64,000 bases of DNA, taken from Xestospongia muta. Its lineage: Eukaryota > Porifera > Demospongiae > Haplosclerida > Petrosiidae. Made by a program: the position numbers and the translations under genes. Shown here one piece after another: positions 44,759-55,800 of this stretch. Location: contig OY848917.1 in NCBI GenBank assembly GCA_963693285.1, positions 24,982,745 through 25,046,744 on the forward strand, read 5' to 3'. Position 1 is the first letter of the stretch. Each line of letters opens with the position of its first letter. The notes under the pieces are model-generated. The model saw only the letters and a list, made by a program, of their open reading frames with translations. It did no database searches and had not been told where the DNA came from.

Positions 44759-46555
44759 TCAGTAATGTTCTTGTTTAATCATATCAGATGCTTTCTCAGC
44801 AATCATAATGACAGCAGCATTGGTATTGCCTGAAGGCATTTCGGGCATCACAGAAGCATCTACAACACGTAAATTCTTTATTCCATTTACATGTAACTCT
44901 GGATCAACAACAGCATTTTTGTCTCCTTTTTTACCCATTCGACATGTTCCAACAGGATGTTGATGAGTTGTACCACCTTGACGAACATACCAACGCCAGA
45001 AATCATCAGAGTCAGGAGGAAAAGGACTCTGAGCATCAAGAACAGGACAGCGTAGTGATATATTGCTATATATAGAAGTGTTCATTATTTTCTGAATTAC
45101 TCGAATAGAATGAATAAAGACATCAACGTCATCAGGATGATCTAGATAATTAGGAGATATGACTGGCATTCTGTATGGGTCCTTTAAGTTTAGTTTTATT
45201 TCTCCTCTGCTCTTGGGGTGAAGTAAAGATGGTAAAAATAAGAACCCACTTGCTGATTTATCATCTTCTAAGTGTGATCCATAAAATGTTTGGGCATAGA
45301 TTGGTAACAGACCAAATGCATCTGCTAATCCTTTATTTGCAGCTCCTCCAATATAAATAATCTGCATATCAGGTCCTTGGTCTTCAGATGCAAGCTCGGT
45401 CCTAATAAATAAATTAGCTTCACCTATTGAACCACTTGCCATACCCTTTCGAAATAAAATATACTGGAGAAAAGATGACAAAGATTCACCATATTCAGCT
45501 GTGAAGGTCATACCACTATTTACAGAAATGTTATCAATTAAATAACTAAGGGCTAACATCATATGATTTTGTAGATTTCGACCAACAGGCAAATCCTTTA
45601 AAACTTTGATGCCAGCTTCTTTGAGATGATCAGCTGGACCTATTCCTGACTTGAGGAGAATGTAAGCACTTTTAATGGAACCAGCAGATAAAATCACTTC
45701 TTTTCGTGCTCTAATTAATCTATCCTTCCCACTAATTTCATTCCAGACATGTACACCTTCTGCCCTGCTGCCATTAAATTCAAGCTGAATGGCATGTGTG
45801 TTTAATAGGAGATAGAGATTCTCCCTCCATCTGACTGGATGTAAATATGCTTGAGCGGTACTCCATCGAACTCCATTTTTGTATGTCAATTGAGAATAGC
45901 TAACTCCTTCTTGTATCTTGCCATTAGGATCAGTTTCATTGTAACCTGCTTCTTTAGCAGCAGCAACAAACCAGTGAGCACTTGGCGTATAAAAGTTTGC
46001 ATTCTCTACTCGCAATGGTCCACCGATTCCATGATAACCTTCATCTCCTCCTTTGCCTCCCCAATCTTCAGCCCTTTTAAAATAAGGAAGTACATCCTTC
46101 CAGCCCCACCCTTTAGCTCCATAAATCTTCTTCCATCGATTATAATCAATAGGATTGCCTCTAACATACAGTAAATTATTAATAGATGATGATCCACCTA
46201 ACACTTTACCACTAGTCCATTGAGAGCGTTGCTGCCTCATTGCTTGATGAGAATTCTTAAGTCTAACAGTTTCATACTGCCAATCCACCGAAGACCCTAC
46301 CAATTTACCAACACCCATAGGTATATGTATATCATTTCGATCATCCATCCCGCCGGCTTCAATTAATAACACAGTGACGTTTGAATTCTCAGAGAGTCGG
46401 TTAGCTAACACACATCCAGCTGATCCTGCTCCCACAATAATAAAGTCATACTCATCATCATCACCTCTTCTAATGACAGTCTTGCTAGGATCCCAGAGAG
46501 CTACTTTCAAAGTTACATAAGCCAGTAAAACGAAGACTAGTGACCCTGTCTTCAT
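44759..46555 (-). CDS. GMC-family FAD oxidoreductase (choline/glucose dehydrogenase-like)
   Basis: Single-exon gene of 598 residues, normal length for the family. The N-terminus has a hydrophobic signal-like stretch (SLVFVLLAYVTLKVALW). The FAD dinucleotide-binding motif GAGSAG is at 42-47, followed by the ribose-binding LIEAGG. GMC signature 1 (GKVLGGSSSINNLLYVRGNP) is at 116-135 and signature 2 is seen in EVILSAGSIKSAYILLKSGI. The C-terminus has the catalytic HPVGTCRMG (His533) and the SGNTNAA segment (Asn577/579). Such enzymes oxidise an alcohol to an aldehyde or lactone with FAD and usually pass electrons to O2 or a quinone. The substrate cannot be told. The signal-like N-terminus suggests secretion or an organelle, resembling insect glucose dehydrogenase more than mitochondrial choline dehydrogenase. 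Lack of introns, unlike most neighbours, hints at retroposition or transfer. Confidence 0.93.
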   Translation of the reverse strand: MKTGSLVFVLLAYVTLKVALWDPSKTVIRRGDDDEYDFIIVGAGSAGCVLANRLSENSNVTVLLIEAGGMDDRNDIHIPMGVGKLVGSSVDWQYETVRLKNSHQAMRQQRSQWTSGKVLGGSSSINNLLYVRGNPIDYNRWKKIYGAKGWGWKDVLPYFKRAEDWGGKGGDEGYHGIGGPLRVENANFYTPSAHWFVAAAKEAGYNETDPNGKIQEGVSYSQLTYKNGVRWSTAQAYLHPVRWRENLYLLLNTHAIQLEFNGSRAEGVHVWNEISGKDRLIRARKEVILSAGSIKSAYILLKSGIGPADHLKEAGIKVLKDLPVGRNLQNHMMLALSYLIDNISVNSGMTFTAEYGESLSSFLQYILFRKGMASGSIGEANLFIRTELASEDQGPDMQIIYIGGAANKGLADAFGLLPIYAQTFYGSHLEDDKSASGFLFLPSLLHPKSRGEIKLNLKDPYRMPVISPNYLDHPDDVDVFIHSIRVIQKIMNTSIYSNISLRCPVLDAQSPFPPDSDDFWRWYVRQGGTTHQHPVGTCRMGKKGDKNAVVDPELHVNGIKNLRVVDASVMPEMPSGNTNAAVIMIAEKASDMIKQEHY

Positions 46556-47660
46556 ATTTTCTTACAGGAAACTATAAGTAATAATTAAATTAGTTTAAGT
46601 TTAATCCGTTAATCAAGCGAGAAGCCACACCTGCCGGGGGGGGAGAAGAATTGATTAGGTTTAGCATTACGTCACCCACTGGGAAGGAAAGACGATAAAG
46701 ATAAAGCGCTGCACTGTCTAGTCACTGAACAAAACTAGGTTTCCTAAACCGTACAATACAATAGTCTCCCCTAAGATGCCTTTAATGTACGATATGTAGT
46801 TAGTAGTCTCCCCTAGCATCCCTTAACGTACTTTGAGCAGTTTATAAACATTTCACATCAGAATCTAAGTAATTAGTTTAAGTTTAGTGCTTTATTACGG
46901 CACGTTGTTTGTTCAGAAATACGTAAACTTATGATAGTATGCTTAATACTTACTGTTAAAGAGGTGTTAAGCTTTTTCCTAGCCCCTCTTTATTTAACTT
47001 TCTAAACCACAAAGGATACATCAAGTGTCACAGGGAAAATTTTCACTTTTTAACATTTTGAAAATGGATGGTTTACATTAGTTGCAGTATTTCCATTAGT
47101 TAAAACTACCAATTAATGTAGTATTGTTGTTTCTTTGATGATATTTTACCACTCTTTATTAGAATCAATGTAGAAAATAACTTGTTTTACAGACAATTGG
47201 TTTTTTGTGTTTTTATGTTGGTTATTAACTTACACTAATCCAATGATTGTAATAATAATGACAAAATGATGTACCATCAATGTAAATTATATATACATTG
47301 TTTTTCCTACAAGAGCTAGACTATCTTTCTTGTTGGTTTATACAACAGACTTGTGTTTAAAAGGTTCTAGAGTGAAATGGAGGAGTGGTATAGGTATGGA
47401 GGATGGTGCAGGCCTTCCTCTCTTGGAACTTTAAGATATTAACTTGACTTCTATTATTTATTTATTTACTAATTTATTTATTAATTGCTCTGAAAAAGTC
47501 AAATAAATATATATAATATAATTAGTAGTGTTGTTCTAGTTTGCTCAAATGGGACCAGTTTTATTTTTGGCCTTTAGTTTTAGTTATTTAAACAGGCTTT
47601 TGTTCAGCCGATGTCGGAGTCATTAATGATATTCATAGTGCTTCACTGCCATGCCCCACA
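46556..47660. other. Upstream region of the GMC gene
   Basis: No gene is seen. It contains a G8 run near 46634 and an imperfect duplication of AGTCTCCCCTAAGATGCC / AGTCTCCCCTAGCATCCC near 46763 and 46807. The latter may be promoter-proximal repeats of the minus-strand GMC gene. Confidence 0.4.
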
Positions 47661-47688
47661 AGACCCTAAAGACAAAATCATAAGTAAC

Positions 47689-47696
47689 TATAAAAG
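47689..47696 (+). promoter_or_regulatory. TATA box of a candidate Pol III gene
   Basis: TATAAAAG lies 24-31 bases before the start of the closing stem at 47720, the spacing of class 3 (U6-type) Pol III promoters. A proximal sequence element upstream could not be identified by eye. Confidence 0.5.
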
Positions 47697-47719
47697 AAAA
47701 CCAAGACAAGCTTGGATAG

Positions 47720-48060
47720 GTTGTGTTGTGGGCCAGTGTCTGCGATGCATCTAGCATACTCGTAAGAGTATCCAAAAGGCGGACTAGGATACGGCTGGTA
47801 GTCTCCCTTTAAACGTGACGAGGTCCTGAGCATAGCGGTCCCGGTTTAGTAATGACAATGATTTCCCCGAAGCTCGAAACCCAGTACGGCTGGTTTGAAG
47901 TTAGGGCGAAGTTCCAGCCAGGATTACCTCGTCTTTGGACGATGGTTACCAAGCCACAGTGGCGGTCCTAGCTAGCAATAGCAGGGAATCCTGGAGCCTA
48001 AGTGGAAGCCTGCGTGGATGTGGGTCACGAAAGATCGTTTGGGCAACACAACATTTTTTT
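47720..48060 (+). ncRNA. Candidate structured Pol III RNA, ~333 nt, family unassigned
   Basis: A GC-richer, non-coding island in AT-rich surroundings. Its ends pair perfectly: GTTGTGTTG (47720-47728) with CAACACAAC (48044-48052), followed one base later by a T7 run (48054-48060), a Pol III terminator. Inside are a hairpin ATACTC-GTAA-GAGTAT (47756-47771) with a GNRA loop, a long-range helix GACGAGGT (47817-47824) / ACCTCGTC (47926-47933), and nested within it GGCTGG (47888-47893) / CCAGCC (47914-47919). A TATA box sits at about -30. Length and closing stem recall RNase P, MRP or 7SK RNAs, but I did not find their conserved core motifs. A retroposed SINE-like copy is the main alternative. Confidence 0.5.
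48054..48060 (+). terminator. T7 Pol III-type terminator
   Basis: Seven T residues immediately follow the 3' strand of the closing stem of the candidate RNA. Confidence 0.5.
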
Positions 48061-51000
48061 AATAAAAACACATAACACTACAATTGTAATAAATCCATCA
48101 TATATACATTACCTATAAAATACATGGTACAAAATGAATGGAATATTTATTATTGTATTTATAATATGAACCATTTCATTTACATCATGAAAACAATGAA
48201 TGTATTCAATAGATTTTTGCTGTGTGCACACTGAGTTACATTTTGTGAACAAACAGCACACTATGTGTTACTTTGCTCACATGCCATGCAGTGGATCGTG
48301 TGTGCCAAGTTATATGTGAATTCAATTATATGTTGTCATAAAACCCGATCTGCTCAGCAGGATTCATTAATTCAGTACCGTCATCTAACCTGGGATCAGA
48401 ATATTTAAGGTTGTTTCCATGATTCTTTTCATGATAACTGGCAACATTCTTTAAATATCTAATCAGAGAAGAATGCTACAAAGGGTTACATTGTAAATAT
48501 AGTGTACTATCTCATTAAAACTTCGATAAAATTAGCACATTCCAAATATTATGATCTAATAGCAGCTAAAGACAGATCACTTTTAAGAAGGTGACCTCTA
48601 AATGCTTAACCATATGACATACAGTAAACAATTCCCCTAATATGTATTAACATACAATTTGGAGTCAGTAATCACCTACATTCAATACTTTAACCAAAAT
48701 TTAATAACTTCAAATAGTAAATTAAAGTGGTTTAAGATGAACTACTGACAGTGGATTATATGCACAAATGTTTAGTGTTCCTGTTTTGAGGTCAAGGGAT
48801 AAGTGTATAATACTAAAAAGGACACTAACAAAAATAATATTATCTTTGGTATAACGTCATACAAGAAATCTGCCGTAGCTGCTGTTTGATTATAAAACAA
48901 GATAATTGCAATGTATTAATTATCCTAATATTTCAACAAGGTAGCACACAGTCAACTGCTACAAAGACCCAGATGGGTTTCTTGCAGTTTCTTACAGTGG
49001 CGGATGTCCAGAGTAGAGGTGTCCTTAGTTAATTTATCTCTTGGCAACCCATCATATTCTTATCTGCAGGGTCTAAGAGGTAATCCTCATCTTGAAAATG
49101 TACTCAGGTTTGACTCTAGTTAAGTATATAGTTATAATTGACCTACCTCCTCAACAGGGCAGGGCCACACAAGTACTTATAGTGTTTTCTACACAGCTGC
49201 CAAGCAGAAAGTCAGAGGAAGCTGAACAATGGGATGGTAACATAACATCCCACCACCAAAGGACATAACATCTAACACCCAAAATAATGCAAATATTTTT
49301 TCAGTCGTGATTGGGAGGGTAAGTGAATACAGGGAGGCAAAGCCTATCTTCCCCTCCCATTAGAAAAGGAATTAGAAACAGGCAGAGACTGTAACCCTCC
49401 TGGTGATACTAAACTCAGTTGAAGTGACTGTGCTACCAGAGAATTTACCAGATATATCTGTGAACCCTTCACTACAACATCTTTTTCTGCTTTTAGCTCA
49501 GCTTTAATACTATTGGTTATGCTTGATTCTTCATTCTATTAACACAATTACTAACTGCTATATTAAACTGTTAGTATCAATAATTCCTTTAGTAGACAAA
49601 ATGCACTTTTGATGATTTACTGGAATAGGTGAGCACCGACATCACCCCTGCAGTAAAACTGGTGAAATGGATCCATCAAAGGGATATGCCATGTCTACTA
49701 AGTGATACGTACCTTAAACATGTGTCTTCATCAGGACAGGTCATTGTGTGCCCTTGGTGGATCATCTTAAAAAGGAAGTAGAGATAGTGGGCATAGCAAC
49801 TTGAAATCAAGCCTTTAGCATTTGTGCCACACCATTTTGTTCATGTAACATGGGATGGTCTGATGAGACACTGTTAATGAGATTGCAGAGTACTTTGCAC
49901 AAAGATGGATGAGAAGACAGTTTCCAGTTTCATTCTAGAATTTTTATTCATGATGGATAAAGCTCTTACCTAAAGAAATCTCATCCAAATTTCTTTAAAC
50001 TTAAAAGTAAAAGGGAAATCAACAGTGTTCAAGTAAAAGCAGTGGCAACACATGCTGTGAGAAAGTGTGACTGACACATTGCATGATGGTAAGGCCTCTA
50101 ATAGCAGCTGTGAGGACTGATCCAGCCTCTGTAGATGGTACTTGGAGTGGAGTTGCTGCAATGCTATAACAATTTCATTATGGTGACTGATTTGGTTGCT
50201 CCTGTTATTTCAGAAACTGGTTTTCTCCAAAAGAATGGATTTAAGCATTATTTTGGAGAAAGCCAGTTTGGTACTTGATTTTACCTCACAACTAGTATCA
50301 CAATGGTCCATAAAATGTCAGGCCCAACAAATGTTATGACAAGGTTTGTGTGGTAAGAACAGCCAAGAATAATCCACAGATGTGAATGACCAGTGTACCA
50401 TTCATTATTCTCAGGTAGAGATAGTGTTGAATTCATAGTTGATTGAGCTGGTGGTCAAAGCACCTGTTGTAAATTTACTCCAGATTTATTTATGACTATA
50501 CCAGGGATTACCAATGAAGCTTATCATTCTATTTTCACTATAGCACCACCTATGAAATCTCCAAGATGTATATTAGTTCACTGCATCTATATTTCCTTAT
50601 AATTTCAGTAGTCAATATTGCAGCTCAAAATATCAATCCATTGTCTACAAAAGATTGATCAATTCAAATACACCTGACCATAAGTTATACTAATGTCAAG
50701 TTTCAAGATTGGAGAAGCCACCAAAGCTGAATTGATGTGGACATCACGATGAGGACTTTATATATACTAATAAATTTACCACTTTGGCTAAAAGAAGAAC
50801 TCGGCCTACTTTTATGTATTAGAGCTGATCCCTGACAAATACCTTCAGTATGCCGTTCACTGTCAACATGGAAGTTCTGAGATTATAGTTTTTTAATCTA
50901 GTCATTGTCTAGCCTCTGTGTACATAGATAGGTCTCTCTTCCAATGAGCTCAGTCTGGCAAATAATTTAATATGGTTATTAGTAAAATATTATTGAAACG

Positions 51001-51860
51001 TATCATTAAGTTTCAACTTAGTTAATTAACTTTTTATTAGCAATTTATTAGCTATGAGTAATTCATACCGAGTTCCCAGATAGACTAGGCTCTATAGATG
51101 CTTCATAGAGGGTGTGGTCAATTAATATTATTATTTCGCGATTAATAAGTCCTTAACTACTTCGAGTAAGTTAAGCTTGTCATTTGCTCTTTGTGAGTCA
51201 GAGTGTCCAACAACATGACATGGTTGAGTCTAGTCTAACTTATTTTAGTCCAAAGATAGTCGATGAACAAAAGGGGGGAATGTACCCTTCTTTCTAGGAC
51301 TAGCTAGAGGGTTATACTGGCCTTTAGAATGATGATGAATACACCAATTGGATAATTCAATTAACTCACTTCTATTGCACATTTCAAACTTTTCCTGCCA
51401 AATTTGTGTATTGGATATCGTAGACTGGAGTTGGTACATAAGGAGATAAATTTGAACTTCAGAAAGTTGTATTATACTTAAAATTTGCTTGCAACCTTTA
51501 AAGAATTTGCTCTTTAATTTGACCTTTTGATCATGTCAGCATACTGTAGTAATAAGCTTATATTTGCATGTACAGACATTTCATGTCCTATGCATCATTA
51601 GAAGTTAGTTTGTCATCAAAATCTCTCTGTATATAATACTATATACTTATAAAACATTAAAGTAATGGTCATCGTGTAGTGTCCTATAATTAAATATTCC
51701 AGCAATTAGTAAAGCTTAATTTGATCACACTGGTGATATTAATATTACATTTAACTAAATGTAGTATGTGTATGAGATATGCATTTTCCAAGAAAATAGA
51801 AATGCATGACTTAATATGTATACAATATTAATTAAATTGAGTTACATCATTAGCTAAATT
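48061..51860. other. Long non-coding stretch with possible decayed coding sequence
   Basis: No intact gene. Near 49605-49980 a plus-strand reading (VSTDITPAVKLVKWIHQRDM, PCLLSDTYLKHVSSSGQVIV, ILKKE) is coding-like but is preceded and followed by stops and matches no family I know. 50160-50900 has similar short fragments. These may be remnants of one decayed gene or transposon. The rest shows nothing recognisable. Confidence 0.35.
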
Positions 51861-52211
51861 TAGTCTTGTGGGTATTCTAACCCACTGCTACTTGTTGTAG
51901 TGATTCACTTTAATCAATTTATTTTATGATATCATGCTGTGTGACATGTAAATGATTACATATAATCCTAGATCGCTCCACATTATCAAATTAAAGGATC
52001 ACAAATTTGAATTATTGTCTAGACTAATGAGATTAATTTAAAAAATTCATCTCAGTCTAGAGAGCTAATTCAACTATATGGTCTTTTAATTTGATAGTGT
52101 ACAATGATCTAGGACTATAAGTATTTGTTTACATGTCATATCACAAATTAAATAGATTAAAGTGAATCACAACAATTGGCAGTGGATTGGAAATTAAACC
52201 ACACAGGATTA
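51861..52211. mobile_element. ~350-bp foldback element (long imperfect palindrome)
   Basis: The left arm (51861 to ~52035) is the reverse complement of the right arm (~52042 to 52211). Matching landmarks are TGTAGTGATTCACTTTAATC with TAAAGTGAATCACAACA, GACATGTAAA with TTTACATGTC, and TATCAAATTAAAGGA with TCTTTTAATTTGATA. There is almost no loop. No coding capacity. Clear target-site duplications were not identified. Confidence 0.75.
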
Positions 52212-52736
52212 GTTTTTGCTTGTCTTGGTTTTTGTATTATTAGCATAAACAGTTCCTGGAATGACTTTCTCCAATTTTTAACCATTTGTAAAGTTTATGT
52301 CATCAGTCTTATAAACAGCTAAGAAATAAGTGATTATGTATGAGAGACTGTCAATACAAGTCATTTTTGAATCTGTATATATATATACTGGTTCTGTTTA
52401 AATTGGAAGTCATGCATGATCATATATATATATATATATGTAATGACATATAAGAGAAAATATAGTAAATGATAACTATGATATAAAACTAATTGAGTAT
52501 ATAAACATCTTCCACAACTACTGACCAGTGATAATAAATAACACATACTGAAATGTAGATATCAACTGTATATGACATCATGACTACATGGCGTAGTTAA
52601 TACCTGTGTAACTGGTCATTTTCATGGTGAAGATATTCTCTTTATGCGGTCATCTGCAATTTTTAGCGCATACTATTACACAGACGATCACTTCAGGTCA
52701 AAACCAACTTAACTTTGTAATGATTCTAATTGAGAA
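52212..52736. other. 5' flank of the beta-helix/multi-TM gene
   Basis: AT-rich, with a (TA)n run near 52423-52440. No gene seen. Confidence 0.4.
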
Positions 52737-52811
52737 AGTGAAAAGGTGACGTCACGAACTCAACCAAAGGAAGTGTTGCAGTGAAAAGGGTGACGTCACG
52801 AACTCAACCAA
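52737..52811 (+). promoter_or_regulatory. Duplicated CRE (TGACGTCA) promoter module
   Basis: A ~31-bp unit reading AGTGAAAAGGTGACGTCACG followed by AACTCAACCAA occurs twice, 43-44 bp apart. Perfect CRE/ATF palindromes are at 52747-52754 and 52791-52798. The second lies 33 bases before the ATG at 52831. Binding of a CREB/ATF-type bZIP factor is inferred from the motif. Confidence 0.6.
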
Positions 52812-52830
52812 CCTCAATCATTCTAAAACG

Positions 52831-55800
52831 ATGGCTATTTTGATTCTCTCTGGAAGTTCTTTTCAACAAGCTATTATCATGAATTGGTGTCGTATTTATT
52901 ATATAACATCGTTTATGTTGTATATCTATGGCGGATATGTTACTGCATCTGAATATTATGTCTCTTCAACTAACAATGGAAACACTTGTCCTACTACTGA
53001 TCTACCTTGTCACAACCTCTCCTTCTACGCCGCTGATTACAAGTTCTACTTCACTGATGACGCAATCTTCTACTTCCTAAATGGTACTCATACTCTACAA
53101 CAGCCATTAACGATTATTCATGTAAGTAATCTAACTCTACAGGGTCAGGGTAATATAGAACAAGGCTTTCATAAGACAGTTCTGCAATCTACCTCAATAA
53201 TAATGTGCAATAGTTACATTGGAGGCATCAACTTCTTTCGGAGTGCAAATGTTGTAATAAAATCAATAACAATAGCAAATTGTGGTTACTATAATTACAT
53301 TAGTTACCGTCAAACTAACGTTAGCTTACTCTTTGTTAATGTCATTGATATCACATTGGAATGTGTATCAATCCAGAATGGTTCAGGTTATGGTCTCTTT
53401 CTAATGAACACCTTTGATGTCTTAATAGTTAATTCCTCATTTGTCAATAATCAACCTACTCAGACATGCCCGTATTGTGCTGGAGGAAATGCTTGTTTGG
53501 TTTATTTAAACCAATTCACAACTAAAGCATTGTACAAAGTTAATATTGTACACTCAAACTTTACATTCGGCTTGAATCCTGAAACTTGTACAACGAATGA
53601 AAATAATGAAGTATCTTATAAACCTGGGGGTGGTTTAAGTATTGTCTTACACTTAGGAGAGCAATCCAAGATCCAATTTTACATTGACTCGGTTGTGTTT
53701 TACCATAACATCGGTAATGTAGGGGCAAACTTTCATTTTTCGGTTTTCAGTGGTCATTATTCCCTAATTGTAAATAATACAATAATTATTTATGGTGAAA
53801 CATTAACTTTCAACTGTTCTTTTGGAGGTGGTATGTCTTTCGTGGATTTTGCTGATAATGACTCTGAAATAGTTATTGAAAACAGTAATTTTTCACATAA
53901 TGTTGCTCAGCAATTTGGTGGAGGAGTGGCAATGGCTTGGTTTCATGGTTCTGGTAATATTAAGTTTGAAAACTGTATCATATACAATAATACTGGGTAT
54001 CTTGGATCAGGACTGGTTCTTTATGTATCAAATGCCTTTGAAATTATACCAACACCTACTTTTCAGTTCACAATTGTGTCATTTGATTCTAACAAAGAAT
54101 TCCAGAGGCAAGATAAGTTTCAAGCTGCTATTGCATTGGTAAACATTCGTAATATTACGTTTGAACAAATTGAGGTTAAAAATCACAAAACAACTGGTTT
54201 AATTGGTTCCAATTGTCTGTTTACCTTTGATAAAGATAGTAAATTTATTAACAATTCAGGCATTTTAGGTGGAGGTATTGCCTTATATGATTCCTCCAAA
54301 ATAATACTAAAAGAATTCACAAACATATCATTTATTAATAATCATGCTGCTGAGTCTGGTGGAGGAATCTTTGTGTCGCAAGTTGCTGCTGTAAATATAC
54401 CCACTGATTGCTTTTTTAAAGTGATATCTAATAACACAAGAGCAACGTTCTATTTTGTCAACAATACAGCTGACATATCGGGTGATATCTTGTATGGCGG
54501 TAATATTTTTTGTCTTTTTAACAAAGGTCACTTTGATCAACTTTTCAAGTACCCTCAACAGACAGGTCTATCAGTAGTGTCATCAGATCCTATTCAAGTA
54601 TGTTTTTGTGTATCAGAAAGACAATATTGTTTCATTAATAGCATCAATATAAATGCCATGCCAGGGATTAATGTCAAGATATCTCTTGCTACTGTTGGTT
54701 TAAAGGATGGTTTAACAAAAGGTGTGATAAAATTGACTTCATCAGATGGCTCATACAGTGTGCAAACTAATGACAATAGACTAAATGCAACTTGTACCAA
54801 TGTAACCTTTAACTTAAGACCAACCCGACAATCATTGAATGCAACAAAAATCTTTGTAATACTTGAAAGTTCAGTTAGTGAACTTACAGTTGACAGCCTA
54901 GCTAAAATCATCAATGTTACTATGGAGCCCTGTCCAATTGGATTTCCGTTAATAAATAATACTTGTGTTTGCAGATCTGAATTAAATACATCTTCAATAA
55001 CTTGTGATATTAACACACAAATTATATCTAGAGATGGTGAGACATGGATTGGTTACAGAAATGATTCAGACTGTCTTATTGTTTATCCAAACTGTCCTTT
55101 TGATTATTGTAATGACAACACCGTTCATTTTAGAATCACCTCACCTGATCCACAATGTCTTTTTCATCGATCTGGTCTACTCTGTGGACAATGTGCTGAA
55201 GGACTCAGTCTCATGTTAGGTTCCAATCAATGTGGAGAATGTACAAATGACTACTTAGTTCTTATTATTCCATTTGCTCTAGCTGGTGTAGCACTGGTAG
55301 CTTTCCTCATTGCTTTAAATCTAACTGTGTCTGTTGGTACCATCAATGGACTTATATTTTATACTAACGTTGTCAAAATATACGAACCCATCTTCTTTCC
55401 TAATGGTCCTGTTCCATTCCTTAGTCAATTTATTTCTTGGCTCAATTTAGATCTTGGTATTGACACATGTTTTTATCATGGTATGAACTCTTGCAGTAAG
55501 GTATGGCTTCAGTTTATCTTTCCAGGCTATGTTTGGTTTCTTCTAATTGTAATCATAATATTAACACGATATTCCAGCAAAGTGGTTCGACTGGTGGGAA
55601 GACAAATAATTCCAGTACTAGCCACTATGATTCTTCTCTCTTATACCAAATTAATACGAAATGTTTTCCAGGTCCTTCATTACAACAATATTCAGTGTAA
55701 TGGTAAGAATACCATTACATTATTGATGTGGTACATTGATGCTAACGTCCATTATCTAAAATCTGGAGGCTGCCATCTACCATTGTTCCTGTTCTCATTG

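Noticed and set aside
45175..46174. Plus-strand open frames opposite the GMC gene
   Set aside because: Antisense shadows of a well-supported 598-codon enzyme.
47720..48060. Assignment of the structured RNA to RNase P, MRP, SRP or 7SK
   Set aside because: Length and closing stem fit, but the conserved core motifs of those families were not recognisable by eye, so no family name is given.
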